Numbered from the stretch's first letter, positions 1 to 7,775 are shown. The stretch is DNA of 64,000 nt from an uncultured Lachnospiraceae bacterium (GCA_910577645.1 CAJTOL010000012.1:22647-86646); one strand, 5' to 3'. Numbers and translations are program-made. The notes: generated from the letters alone by a model not told the origin.

Positions 1-281
1 CCCAGATTGTGGGTATTTGCCTTCAGTTTGGTATGTGGATGGTGCCGATTATGTGGTCGGTATCCATGTTTCCCAGCGCCCCGGTATGGCTGGAACAGGT
101 TCTGAAAATCAACCCGGTTTATTATATCGTGACAGGATACCGGGACTGTATGCTTACAGGCAACTGGTTTTGGGAAAGGCCGATGCTTACCCTGTATTTC
201 TGGGGAGTGACAGCAGTTTTGATGCTGGTGGGGCTTAAGATATTTAAGCGGTTGAGACCGCATTTTTCGGATGTGTTATAA
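1..281 (+). CDS. ABC-2 type permease, polysaccharide/teichoic acid export, C-terminal part
   Basis: This is the last 92 or so codons of a membrane permease whose start lies before the window (reading frame begins at base 3). The visible part has two hydrophobic segments and ends in LRPHFSDVL, a tail typical of TagG/Wzm-type permeases that export undecaprenyl-linked polysaccharide or teichoic acid with a partner ATPase. NPVYYIVTGYRD in the middle is also family-typical. A terminator follows at once, so this is the last gene of its transcript. The partner ATPase is not in the window. Assignment to the family is fairly secure; the exported polymer is unknown. Confidence 0.8.
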   Translation, partial: QIVGICLQFGMWMVPIMWSVSMFPSAPVWLEQVLKINPVYYIVTGYRDCMLTGNWFWERPMLTLYFWGVTAVLMLVGLKIFKRLRPHFSDVL

Positions 282-1011
282 AGAAAATAAGGGGAGACTT
301 TCTTGGATTTTTCTCACGGAAGTCTCTCCTTTTTCTTGTCAGCATATGAAATGAGAGATATGTAAAAGACCGAGCTGGCGGGATAGAAAAACAATCGAAG
401 AATCCGTCGCCAGTTTGATAAAGTGAAGCTGCACTACCGACCAGTGAACACCTCGCCAGAGGCAGACAAGAAACCAGAACTTTGACCTTAGAGGTTGAAT
501 ACGGTAAAATTGCAGAAAAATGAAGATTTAATCGCTTTAGCTCGTCGCTTTGATTAAGTTTTACGACTTTTGAAGCGAAGTAAGCAGCATCGTCCCACCC
601 GTCCGCATTTGCTTTGTCGGGAAGCGCCAATACTAATTCACGATAAAATCGTTCTTTCTGCATACGCTTATTATCACGTTTACAGCATCCAATACCAATT
701 TGTCCAGCTACAACGGGAAAAACCTGCTTGTTATATGCGATATCATCAACCTTAAAAACGTGACGGGATCCATCAAGGAAAAATTTAAAAAGAGAAGGTT
801 CCCCAACTTCTTGAAGTTGGTCTGCCAACTGTTTTAAATTTATGGAATTTTTCGGAGAACCAGTTTCCCCAGAATCTTTCCACTTTATTATTTTATTAGG
901 GTCATCATCATAATCTATGGAAGGCAGACCGATAGAATCATAGCTATACTTATATGTGTGATAGCTTTTTCCCCTTGTTTCTTTTTCAATAATTTCCATT
1001 ATTTTAGCCAT
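244..1011 (-). pseudogene. Truncated gene with NurA-like DGS motif, third gene of the AbiE-linked locus
   Basis: The open frame runs 255 codons from an ATG at 1011 with AAGGAG eight bases upstream. Roughly the first 190 codons look like real protein, with FFLDGSRHVFKV near residue 90 and VVAGQIGIGCCKR after it. A DGS motif in that kind of context resembles motif I of NurA-type nucleases, where the Asp binds metal, but the match is only by eye. The last 60 or so codons run through non-coding-looking DNA and back across the terminator of the neighbouring permease, so the true 3' part is missing. It starts 7 bases before the end of the broken abiEii gene on the same strand and was probably co-transcribed with it. 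Function is not established. Confidence 0.45.
291..335 (+). terminator. Rho-independent terminator of the export permease
   Basis: GGGGAGACTT pairs with AAGTCTCTCC (one G-T wobble) and is followed by a T-rich run. It lies 10 bases after the permease stop codon. Confidence 0.8.
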
Positions 1012-1815
1012 ATGAAACTCCTTTTTTTCGCCATTCATTTACCGAGGAAATCCAGTGCTCGGTTAGTTCATTATCGGTAACAGCCGCCATAAACGGCTTG
1101 GCGAGGAAATTGTTTATTTTTCTCAAAACAGTTCCATAATCCTCTGTATCCATATCAATTTTTCGGCAAAATGTGTTCCACTTCTTCTGCATTGCTTCGT
1201 CATTTACAAATCCTATTACCTGTTCAAACTGTCCAACAGTAAAGACTATGTCCACGATTTACAAAGGTCTTTTTTTAAGCCTTTGTAAGTGTAGCACCGT
1301 CGAAATCAAATCTATTTGCAAGGTAGTAAATGTCATAGTAGTCTTTCATTCTACTGGAGAACTCCATTAGGCTGAGTATTGCGTCTATCTTTTCTGCAAT
1401 TGTTGTTTCAAGTGAATAAGTGTTCACTGTAGGGGAAGGAAAATCATCAAGCTGAGTGGGGATTTTTCGTTTTTCACGTTTTGGTACAATGACATCGCCA
1501 ACACCAAAATCAATACTGAATGGTGTTCTGGTATTCTTAATTCTCGCCACAAGAGAAACCCCGATACCAGCATACTTTTTTGCAACTGCAATCGGCGCAA
1601 TTTCTTTGATTTCAAAGCTAATAAAATCATTTCCTGTAGATGTTCCGATGATTTCTTCTAATACAGGTTTCAATTCTTCAGGGGTATTTGGATTTCTCCA
1701 AACGACGTAAGAACTCTTCCTGGCAGAAAAGTTGTAGACAGAGCTGATAAGTTCTGCCGCTTTCAACGGCTTTGTTTTTCAATCTTGCAAGAACAGACGC
1801 AGCCATATCAGCCAT
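1004..1815 (-). pseudogene. AbiEii-type nucleotidyltransferase toxin, disrupted
   Basis: Remnant of the toxin of a type IV toxin-antitoxin pair (AbiEii/DUF1814 nucleotidyltransferase family). Translation starts at an ATG at 1815, overlapping the antitoxin stop by 8 bases, and gives a typical N-terminus (MADMAASVLARLKNKAVESG) for 45 codons before a TGA at 1678. The frame then jumps directly to the middle of the family (from 1275-1680, with DFGVGDVIVP, TTIAEKIDAI and MKDYYDIYYL), and a further break near 1240-1280 separates the C-terminal part, which ends at 1004. The segment that should hold the catalytic GG and DxD nucleotidyltransferase motifs is absent. The gene cannot make active toxin. 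Confidence 0.85.
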
Positions 1816-2434
1816 TCAAAAGCACCTCCATTACATTCATAACTTTTGTATAAAGTTTCATTTCTTTTGCATACATGGAAAGATTTACTAGGTTTTTGTT
1901 ATTATCAATGGCATAGGCATTGACCGCTTTATTGAAAATTTCATTGTCCAATTTCGTACGATACTTGAAACAATCACAAAGTGTCCGTTCACGGTCATAA
2001 ACTGCCAGAGAAATTCCATTAAAATTATCTATTGTCTTACCCAGATTCAAAAAATTCTTTTGGATAAAGTATGGTTTCAAGGGTATTTCCTGTACCCGTT
2101 TTACTGTTCTTGAGGCTGTCCGTGGCACTGCAACCGACCATTTACGAGGAGAAAAATCGCTATACCCATAATGAAATAGAGCAGATTCTACGCAGATGAT
2201 TCCTCTTGGAAGCATTTCTTTTAATATTTGTTCATCTGTCACGATTGCATTTTGAGGAAGTTGATAAAAGCCACGGCGGATTCTCTCTATAACGCCTTCT
2301 TTACAGAGTGCGGCTACTTCATAGTTTTTAATCCCATCTAAAACAAAGTCTGATGTTTTTGCTATGCCGCCTTTATTTAAAATTACTTTTCTTGCAAGTT
2401 CCCTTTTATTCAAATAAATACCAACTTTCTGCAC
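1808..2434 (-). CDS. AbiEi-family antitoxin of a type IV toxin-antitoxin system
   Basis: A 208-residue protein with an N-terminal winged-helix segment (LNKGGIAKTSDFVLDGI, then IERIRRGFYQLP) and the C-terminal antitoxin domain that contains SALFHYGYSDFSP and YDRERTLCDCF. This is the standard plan of AbiEi antitoxins, which repress their own promoter and block the AbiEii nucleotidyltransferase. The start is a GTG at 2434 placed behind a good sigma-A promoter. The frame is complete with no lesion, unlike the adjoining toxin gene, which it overlaps by 8 bases. It may now act only as a DNA-binding repressor. Confidence 0.85.
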   Translation of the reverse strand: MQKVGIYLNKRELARKVILNKGGIAKTSDFVLDGIKNYEVAALCKEGVIERIRRGFYQLPQNAIVTDEQILKEMLPRGIICVESALFHYGYSDFSPRKWSVAVPRTASRTVKRVQEIPLKPYFIQKNFLNLGKTIDNFNGISLAVYDRERTLCDCFKYRTKLDNEIFNKAVNAYAIDNNKNLVNLSMYAKEMKLYTKVMNVMEVLLNG

Positions 2435-2460
2435 GCAAAATACTTTAATTGTATGCTTTT

Positions 2461-2489
2461 ATTATATAGAGATACAAAACAAATTTCAA
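2461..2489 (-). promoter_or_regulatory. Sigma-A promoter of the abiE locus
   Basis: On the minus strand TTGAAA (2489-2484) and TATAAT (2466-2461) are separated by exactly 17 bases. The expected start site lies about 20 bases before the GTG start of the antitoxin gene. Confidence 0.75.
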
Positions 2490-2623
2490 TAGTTTTAGGC
2501 AGACATTTTACAAAAGTTGCGTGCTGTTTGTAATACCATATTTTATAAAAAAAGAGGATAAGACATTTCATTCCTACTCATTCTAAGGCATTTTCAGCCT
2601 TAAGTTGTTCTCTGTTATGCTTT

Positions 2624-2752
2624 GTGTCTGCTGTCTTAAACACAATTTTTGTGTTTTGGCCTTATCTGGTTTCATACTTAATCCAGAACGGTATACTCAT
2701 TGTCGCCCTTGCGAATTTGATTTATCAGGTTTACAAGGGAAAAAAGAAATAG
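2624..2752 (+). CDS. Small hydrophobic peptide, possible type I (holin-like) toxin
   Basis: A 42-residue reading frame from a GTG at 2624: about 30 hydrophobic residues forming one or two membrane spans, then the basic tail YKGKKK. The size, the membrane span and the lysine-rich end resemble holin-like or Fst-like type I toxins. Two compact hairpins follow immediately (2751-2795), and on the minus strand one of them ends in a T-run, as expected for the terminator of a convergent antisense RNA. There is no ATG, and no convincing ribosome site directly before the GTG; an AGAGG at 2553 hints at a longer form without a standard start. It could be a decayed copy. Confidence 0.4.
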   Translation: MSAVLNTIFVFWPYLVSYLIQNGILIVALANLIYQVYKGKKK

Positions 2753-2795
2753 CCGCCACTACTCGCAATAGTGACGGCTGACCTCACAATGAGGT
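2735..2795 (-). ncRNA. Possible antisense RNA 3' end with terminator hairpin
   Basis: On the minus strand there is a perfect hairpin ACCTCA-TTG-TGAGGT (2795-2781), then a second hairpin at 2779-2751 (stem AGCCGTCACTA with TAGTGGCGGCT, one G-U pair), then a T-rich run. This is a good intrinsic terminator pointing into the 3' end of the 42-codon peptide gene. A near-identical terminator occurs at 23884-23923. No clear promoter was identified, so the RNA itself is inferred. Confidence 0.4.
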
Positions 2796-2857
2796 GAAAA
2801 GTTGATATTGTGGGGTAGAGCCGCTTCTATGGCTTTCCCTTTTTCTATGCTTAATAA

Positions 2858-2911
2858 AAAAGAACCATCATTTTCTGCGTATTTTCCCATGGATTCCCAG
2901 AAATGATGGTC
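2858..2911 (-). terminator. Terminator of spoIIID
   Basis: On the minus strand ACCATCATTTCTG pairs with CAGAAAATGATGGT and is followed by TTCTTTTTT. It lies about 20 bases after the spoIIID stop codon. Confidence 0.8.
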
Positions 2912-2931
2912 TTTCATTCAATTTCTTTGTT

Positions 2932-3210
2932 TTAGTCCTCTTCCGACTTGCTGCACATTTGCAGCCGGTGCTGATATTTTTCCCTGGTAGCCAGACCGCC
3001 CCGGATGTGGCGCTCGGATTTGTTTACATCCAGTACTTTACGGGCCTGCTCTGCCAGGTGAGGATTAATGGAATTTAGGCGTTCCGTACAGTCTTTATGT
3101 ACAGTCGATTTGCTGATTCCAAATTTTTTCGCCGTCTGCCTGACGGTAGCATTGTGGTCTATGATGTAATTGGCGATGGCGACTGCGCGCTCTTCGATAT
3201 ATTCTTTCAT
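2932..3210 (-). CDS. spoIIID: Sporulation transcriptional regulator SpoIIID
   Basis: A 92-residue DNA-binding protein that in sporulating Firmicutes acts in the mother cell with sigma-E to switch genes on and off. The sequence starts MKEYIEERAVAIANYI and carries the helix-turn-helix TVRQTAKKFGISKSTVHKD followed by the basic C-terminal helix IRGGLATREKY. Length and motif order match the family closely. The ATG at 3210 has AGGGG nine bases upstream. A longer in-frame start at 3348 would add 46 unrelated residues and is rejected. Its presence shows an endospore-forming organism. Confidence 0.97.
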   Translation of the reverse strand: MKEYIEERAVAIANYIIDHNATVRQTAKKFGISKSTVHKDCTERLNSINPHLAEQARKVLDVNKSERHIRGGLATREKYQHRLQMCSKSEED

Positions 3211-3353
3211 GGGATTACCCCTGAGAATGTTTTTTACATCATATGCCAGGGGGTGAGGGAATATGTTTATTGCCAAGCACTTCCCGTTGTTAGAAAAAGC
3301 GGTTATGGGCAATATCCACAAAATATCCATGGATTTTTTGTGGATCAAGTAAA

Positions 3354-3382
3354 TTGAAGCAATATATAAAGTGTGATATAGT
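3354..3382 (+). promoter_or_regulatory. Sigma-A promoter of the PTS-linked LacI regulator
   Basis: TTGAAG and TATAGT separated by 17 bases. The expected start near 3389 lies just before the palindromic operator at 3398. Confidence 0.65.
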
Positions 3383-3397
3383 AAAGTTGCTTGTGAA

Positions 3398-3409
3398 GAA
3401 TACGTATTC
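3398..3409 (+). promoter_or_regulatory. Operator palindrome 1 of the PTS regulon
   Basis: GAATACGTATTC is a perfect 12-base palindrome placed about 10 bases after the predicted transcription start of the LacI-type regulator. The same 12 bases recur at 4432 and 4482, before the PTS gene. This position suggests autorepression. Confidence 0.75.
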
Positions 3410-3422
3410 TAAGGTGCAACTT

Positions 3423-4391
3423 ATGATTACAATGACAGAAATCGCAAAATTAACCAAGGTTTCCCAACCAACTGTTTCCCGGGTACTCAACGGAAATATG
3501 AATGTAGCGCCGGATATCCGTGAACGGGTTCTGGCCTGTGCCAAAGAACATAATTACCAGCCTAATGTCTTGGCAAAAGGTCTTCAGGGCAGTAAGACAC
3601 ACCTGCTGGGGGTAATACTAACCGACATTTCCAATGGATTTTTTGCAGATGTAGCAAAAGCAATCGAAACAGAAGCCAGAAAGCATGGTTACAGTATCAT
3701 CCTTTTTAACAGTAATTACAATACGGACAATGAACTGGAATATCTGGACGTTGTTCGCCGCTATCGGGTTGACGGTGTTCTTGCAGTCCCCATGCGTGAA
3801 ACCAGCGAGGTATGGCAGGGATATGCAGAAAAACTGGAAATACCTGTTGTGTCTGTAACACGCCAGACGAAAGGACTGGATTCCGTATATGTAGATCATG
3901 CAGAAGCAGGACAAATGGTAGCCGAACACCTGAGCCACCAGGGCTATAAACAGTTTTTGTTTATAGGAAAAGACTATGATCTCAAATATATAGGGTTTCG
4001 CCAAACGTTATCAGAGTATGGTCAGGCAGAGCATGTTGCCAATATTGTATACCAAGATGACCCACAGATGAAAGCGGCATTAAAAGCTTATCTGCCGTGT
4101 CGGGAAAAGCGTCTGGGTATCTTTGCCGGAAATGATATTTATGCTCTGCGGATTCTTAGCTTTCTTCAGGAATTGCAGTTTCTTGTTCCCGCAGAAGCCG
4201 GAGTAGTCGGTTTTGATGATACGATGATGGCACGGTATCTGAAACCTGGCCTCAGCAGTGTTTCCCAGCCTATTGAACGGATGGCGCAAGAAGCAGTTTC
4301 ACGTTTGTTATACCGCATTGAACATCTTGGCCAACATCCACTTTGGGATTGCCCTCTCCATGGCTTGCTTGTCCCAAGGCAGAGTTCTTAA
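3423..4391 (+). CDS. LacI-family transcriptional regulator of the adjacent PTS operon
   Basis: A 322-residue LacI/GalR-type repressor. The N-terminal helix-turn-helix MTEIAKLTKVSQPTVSRVLN is followed by the hinge helix NVLAKGLQG and a periplasmic-binding-protein-like effector domain (VDGVLAVP near 115; GVVGFDDTMMARYL near 258). It is the first gene of the block that also contains the PTS permease and metallo-hydrolase. Identical palindromes near its own promoter and upstream of the PTS gene make it the likely regulator of both. The start could be the ATG at 3423 or 3432; neither has a strong ribosome site. The effector is probably the phosphorylated PTS sugar, which is inferred only. Confidence 0.9.
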   Translation: MITMTEIAKLTKVSQPTVSRVLNGNMNVAPDIRERVLACAKEHNYQPNVLAKGLQGSKTHLLGVILTDISNGFFADVAKAIETEARKHGYSIILFNSNYNTDNELEYLDVVRRYRVDGVLAVPMRETSEVWQGYAEKLEIPVVSVTRQTKGLDSVYVDHAEAGQMVAEHLSHQGYKQFLFIGKDYDLKYIGFRQTLSEYGQAEHVANIVYQDDPQMKAALKAYLPCREKRLGIFAGNDIYALRILSFLQELQFLVPAEAGVVGFDDTMMARYLKPGLSSVSQPIERMAQEAVSRLLYRIEHLGQHPLWDCPLHGLLVPRQSS

Positions 4392-4421
4392 AAAAGAACC
4401 CCCTCAATACGGTTCTTTTTT
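4390..4421. terminator. Terminator between the LacI gene and the PTS gene
   Basis: AAAAAAGAACC pairs perfectly with GGTTCTTTTTT around a 10-base loop, and the T-run is part of the stem. The structure works on both strands. It makes the PTS gene dependent on its own promoter. Confidence 0.85.
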
Positions 4422-4431
4422 GGGAATTTGT

Positions 4432-4443
4432 GAATACGTATTC
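4432..4443 (+). promoter_or_regulatory. Operator palindrome 2 of the PTS regulon
   Basis: Second identical copy of GAATACGTATTC, exactly 50 bases before the third copy, in the 217-base interval between the terminator and the PTS start codon. Confidence 0.75.
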
Positions 4444-4481
4444 TTGCGCGCGGAATGAAGAGTATTTTTTTGCCTCTGCTT

Positions 4482-4493
4482 GAATACGTATTC
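4482..4493 (+). promoter_or_regulatory. Operator palindrome 3 of the PTS regulon
   Basis: Third copy, extended to the 14-base palindrome TGAATACGTATTCA. The 50-base spacing from copy 2 would suit paired repressor dimers. No clear sigma-A promoter could be assigned between the two copies. Confidence 0.75.
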
Positions 4494-4509
4494 ACACTAT
4501 TACGCACCT

Positions 4510-4593
4510 TACCCTCAGGGAACAAGGGCATACATGCCTCAGAACCGTAAATCTGTAGTGCAGAACGGAGAGTTCCCTTGTCCACTGAGAGTA
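4510..4593 (+). repeat. Inverted pair of a 20-base element in the PTS leader
   Basis: The segment 4510-4529 is, on the minus strand, GCCCTTGTTCCCTGAGGGTA, and 4574-4593 is TCCCTTGTCCACTGAGAGTA. Facing each other, the two form a stem of about 15 pairs with two mismatches around a 44-base loop in the untranslated leader of the PTS mRNA. A third copy stands at 19311 (18 of 20 identical to the first) and a weaker one at 53452. Confidence 0.5.
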
Positions 4594-4638
4594 CCCTCTA
4601 AATGAGGGATAAAATAACTTAACAGAAAGGAAAAAATT

Positions 4639-6522
4639 ATGGATTATGCAAAAACAGCACAACAAATTTATGAAAAAGTAGGGAAAAAGGAAAATCTTAT
4701 CTCTGCTGCCCACTGCGCCACACGCCTGCGTCTGGTATTGGCGGATAACGCGAAATGTGATGCAAAAGCCGTGGAGGACATTGACGGTGTAAAGGGCGTG
4801 TTCAGCGCCTCCGGTCAGCTGCAGATTATACTGGGAACCGGCGTGGTTAATAAAGTCTATGATGAATTTATTGCCATTTCCGGCCTTACTGCTGCATCAA
4901 AGGAAGAGGTTAAAGCGGCAGCTGCAGCCAAGCAAAACGTATTCAAACGGGCAATCAAGACCCTGGGCGATGTTTTTGTTCCTATTATCCCGGCTATTGT
5001 GGCCAGCGGTTTTCTTATGGGAATTATGGAAGCGCTGACCTTTATGGTTAATAATGGTTTCTTAAATATTAACACCTCCGGTTCCATTTATACCTTTGCA
5101 AATTTGTTTGCCAACACGGCATATACGTTTCTGCCCATTTTAATTGCATTCAGCGCAGCCAGGGCTTTCGGAGGAAATCCTTTCCTTGGTGCGGTCATCG
5201 GTATGATTATGATCCATCCTAACCTGCAGAACGCCTGGACAGTAGCAACAGAAGGTGTACTCCAGACACAAAAAGTATGGTTTGGGCTATACAGTGTGGA
5301 TATGGTTGGCTATCAGGGCCATGTTATCCCGGTAATTATCGCCGTTTGGGTTCTGTGCTTTATTGAAAAACGCCTGCATAAGGTGGTTCCTGCCATGTTG
5401 GATCTGTTTGTAACACCATTAGTAAGCGTATTCGTTACTGGTTATCTGACTCTTTCAATTATCGGCCCTATTTTTGTTGCCGTTGAAAATGGTATTATCA
5501 GCGGGATTCTGACCCTGCTCACCTTGCCTTTTGGTCTGGGAAGTATGGTAATGGGAGGCCTTTACTCCCTGACGGTAGTAGGTGGTATCCATCATATGTA
5601 TACCGTAATTGATGTGGGACAGATTGCCCAGTACGGATTTACTTACTGGCTGCCTTTGGCTTCTGCTGCCAATCTTGCTCAGGGTGCGGCAACATTAGCA
5701 GTTGCATTGAAAACCAAGAACACCAAAATTAAATCTGTAGCCCTTCCTTCTTCTCTTTCCTGTTTTATGGGCATTACGGAACCTGCCATTTTCGGTGTGA
5801 ATCTACGTCATTTTAAGCCATTTGTCTGCGGCGCCATTGGTGGTGCGGCAGGCGCCATGTATGCTTCTTTGGTTGGTCTGGGAGCCAGCGGTACAGGTGT
5901 TACCGGAATTTTTGGACTGTTGCTGTGCCTGCATGATTCCGTTAATTACATAATCATGATGGCTATTTCTATAGGAGTGGCTTTTGCATTAACCTGGTTT
6001 TTTGGCTTTAAAGATGAAGAACCTGTCCAAAAGAAGGCCCTTAAGTCCCAGGTATCCCCCGGCAGGGCAGAGTGCCAGCCTGGTACGGTTTATGCTCCTG
6101 TTTCCGGTACAGTCTTCCCTTCCGAAGAAATCCCTGACGCAACCTTTGCTGCAGGCGTTTTGGGACGGGGGATTGGAATCAATCCTACGGAAGGAGTGAT
6201 TGTAGCGCCTTACGACGGGGAAATTTCCTTTGTTACTGATACAAAGCACGCTGTAGGCATTACCTCTTCTGACGGCATGGAACTGCTTATTCATGTAGGA
6301 GTGGATACTGTAGCTATGGCAGGAGATGGATTCGAATGTTTTGTCCAGATGGGACAGAAAGTAAAAGCAGGAGAAAGACTTATTACATTTGACCGGGAAA
6401 AGATTAAACAAGCAGGCCACCCGGACTGTGTCGCCGTGCTGCTTTCCAACTCTGCAGAATACCCTGATTTATCTGTTCAGAGCGGCGCCTGCCAGGCGCT
6501 GGACAAAGTAATCAAGGTTTGA
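4639..6522 (+). CDS. PTS system IIBCA permease, beta-glucoside/sucrose/trehalose class
   Basis: A 627-residue sugar permease that phosphorylates its substrate during uptake. The IIB domain (1 to about 85) has the phosphorylated Cys26 in AAHCATRLRL; the membrane IIC domain (about 100-460) carries GGIHHMYTVIDVGQIAQYG and LGITEPAIFGVN-type signatures, here GITEPAIFGVN; the IIA domain (about 480-627) has His537 and the phosphorylated His552 in LLIHVGVDT. The IIC motifs sit closest to sucrose/trehalose-type members. No phospho-sugar hydrolase of GH32 or GH13 type is nearby; the next gene is a metallo-hydrolase instead, so the substrate is open. AAAGGA precedes the ATG. Likely controlled by the LacI protein at 3423. 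Confidence 0.92.
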   Translation: MDYAKTAQQIYEKVGKKENLISAAHCATRLRLVLADNAKCDAKAVEDIDGVKGVFSASGQLQIILGTGVVNKVYDEFIAISGLTAASKEEVKAAAAAKQNVFKRAIKTLGDVFVPIIPAIVASGFLMGIMEALTFMVNNGFLNINTSGSIYTFANLFANTAYTFLPILIAFSAARAFGGNPFLGAVIGMIMIHPNLQNAWTVATEGVLQTQKVWFGLYSVDMVGYQGHVIPVIIAVWVLCFIEKRLHKVVPAMLDLFVTPLVSVFVTGYLTLSIIGPIFVAVENGIISGILTLLTLPFGLGSMVMGGLYSLTVVGGIHHMYTVIDVGQIAQYGFTYWLPLASAANLAQGAATLAVALKTKNTKIKSVALPSSLSCFMGITEPAIFGVNLRHFKPFVCGAIGGAAGAMYASLVGLGASGTGVTGIFGLLLCLHDSVNYIIMMAISIGVAFALTWFFGFKDEEPVQKKALKSQVSPGRAECQPGTVYAPVSGTVFPSEEIPDATFAAGVLGRGIGINPTEGVIVAPYDGEISFVTDTKHAVGITSSDGMELLIHVGVDTVAMAGDGFECFVQMGQKVKAGERLITFDREKIKQAGHPDCVAVLLSNSAEYPDLSVQSGACQALDKVIKV

Positions 6523-6566
6523 TAAAATAAAAATCTGCATGTTTTAAAGGAGAAAGGAATGTTTTT

Positions 6567-7400
6567 ATGAAGATATTATATATGGGAACGGCTGCGGCAG
6601 AGGGCTGGCCAGGACTGTTTTGCTCCTGCTCAATCTGTACTCATGCCCGAAAAGCAGGGGGGAGGAACCTGCGTACCCGAACACAAGCCCTTCTGGACAA
6701 TAGCCTGCTGATTGATTTCCCGCCGGATACCTATATCCATGCATTGCAATATGGGCTGAATCTTGGCACTGTCCACACGCTGCTGGTCACACACAGCCAT
6801 ATGGATCATTGGTTCCCTACTGACCTGATTCATCGGCATGAGCACTTTGGGCATGGCGCAGAAGGAGTATTAGATATTTATGGCAATGAGGCGGTCAGAA
6901 AAACCTTTTATGAACATATCCTGATTGACCGCTTCAAGCCGCATCCCATTGACGATACTGTCCATTTCCATATGACTCACGGCGGAGATCTGATTCGATC
7001 CAATGGCTGGGAGATCACAGCCGTGCCTGCTGACCATGATAAACGGGAGGAATGTCTGGTTTATATTTGTAAAAAAGACGGGAAAACCGTATTTTATGGT
7101 CATGACACAGGCTGCAACCTGTCACCTGAGGCGTGGAAGCTGATAACGAAAGAAAAATTCAATCTGGTCAGCCTGGACGCAACTATGGGAACCAAATCCG
7201 TGAAAGAGTATCACATGGGACTGCCGGATGCTGAAAGGATGTTTAAAAAGCTGGCTGACCTGGGATGTATCGACAATCAAACAGTAAAAGTTGTCAACCA
7301 TTTTAGCCATAACGGAGAAATGACCTACGATCAACTTGCCTCCTGGGGAACAGAACGAGGGATACTGGCAGCTTATGATGGAATGGAAGTGGAGTTTTAA
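6567..7400 (+). CDS. MBL-fold metallo-hydrolase, PhnP-like
   Basis: A 277-residue metallo-beta-lactamase-fold hydrolase. It shows the metal site THSHMDHW at about residue 74, later metal-site candidates (VPADHD; FYGHDTG) and HFSHNG near the C-terminus. The N-terminus MKILYMGTAAAEGWPGLFCSC with the nearby CSICTHARKAG resembles PhnP-type cyclic phosphodiesterases, which also have a Cys-rich insertion. It follows the PTS gene by 44 bases with AAAGGAGAAAGGA upstream and no terminator between, so it is part of that transcript. A plausible role is opening a cyclic phosphate or another bond in the phosphorylated sugar brought in by the PTS; this is inference. Confidence 0.82.
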   Translation: MKILYMGTAAAEGWPGLFCSCSICTHARKAGGRNLRTRTQALLDNSLLIDFPPDTYIHALQYGLNLGTVHTLLVTHSHMDHWFPTDLIHRHEHFGHGAEGVLDIYGNEAVRKTFYEHILIDRFKPHPIDDTVHFHMTHGGDLIRSNGWEITAVPADHDKREECLVYICKKDGKTVFYGHDTGCNLSPEAWKLITKEKFNLVSLDATMGTKSVKEYHMGLPDAERMFKKLADLGCIDNQTVKVVNHFSHNGEMTYDQLASWGTERGILAAYDGMEVEF

Positions 7401-7404
7401 TTTG

Positions 7405-7755
7405 CTACTTTCTCATAACTTTCTCCAAAGCTTTCCCTTTGGCCAGTTCGTCAATAAGCTTATCCAGATAACGGATTTCCCGCATAAGGGGTTCCTCAAT
7501 CGTTTCCACTCTGACTCCGCATACGACGCCGGTTATCAGAGATCTTTTTTCATTGAGGCAGGGCGCATTTTGGAAAAATTCAGAGTAAGTGACGGACTGG
7601 TCGGATAATCTTTCCAGCTCCTCCCGGGTATAGCCGGTAAGCCAGCAGATGACTTGATCTACCTCGTCTTTTGAGCGGCCCTTTCTGGTTGCCTTGTTGA
7701 CAAGTAAGGAGTAGATTTTGGAAAAATCCATTCCGTATACTTTTTCATTATTCAT
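7405..7755 (-). CDS. DUF2200 family protein
   Basis: A 116-residue soluble protein recognisable as DUF2200 from KVYGMDFSKIYSLLVNKATR at the N-terminus and ICWLTGYTREEL in the middle. The family has no established function. The ATG at 7755 has AGGAGG six bases upstream. It lies 20 bases after the alpha/beta hydrolase gene on the same strand and is probably co-transcribed with it. Its 3' end nearly meets the end of the oppositely directed metallo-hydrolase gene, with 4 bases between them. Confidence 0.85.
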   Translation of the reverse strand: MNNEKVYGMDFSKIYSLLVNKATRKGRSKDEVDQVICWLTGYTREELERLSDQSVTYSEFFQNAPCLNEKRSLITGVVCGVRVETIEEPLMREIRYLDKLIDELAKGKALEKVMRK

Positions 7756-7775
7756 AGAAGCCTCCTGTGTTCGTT

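Noticed and set aside
570..755. Plus-strand reading frame opposite the truncated NurA-like gene
   Set aside because: Low-quality composition and no ribosome site; it mirrors the real minus-strand frame.
3211..3348. N-terminal extension of SpoIIID
   Set aside because: The extra 46 residues have no family likeness and the ATG at 3210 has a ribosome site.
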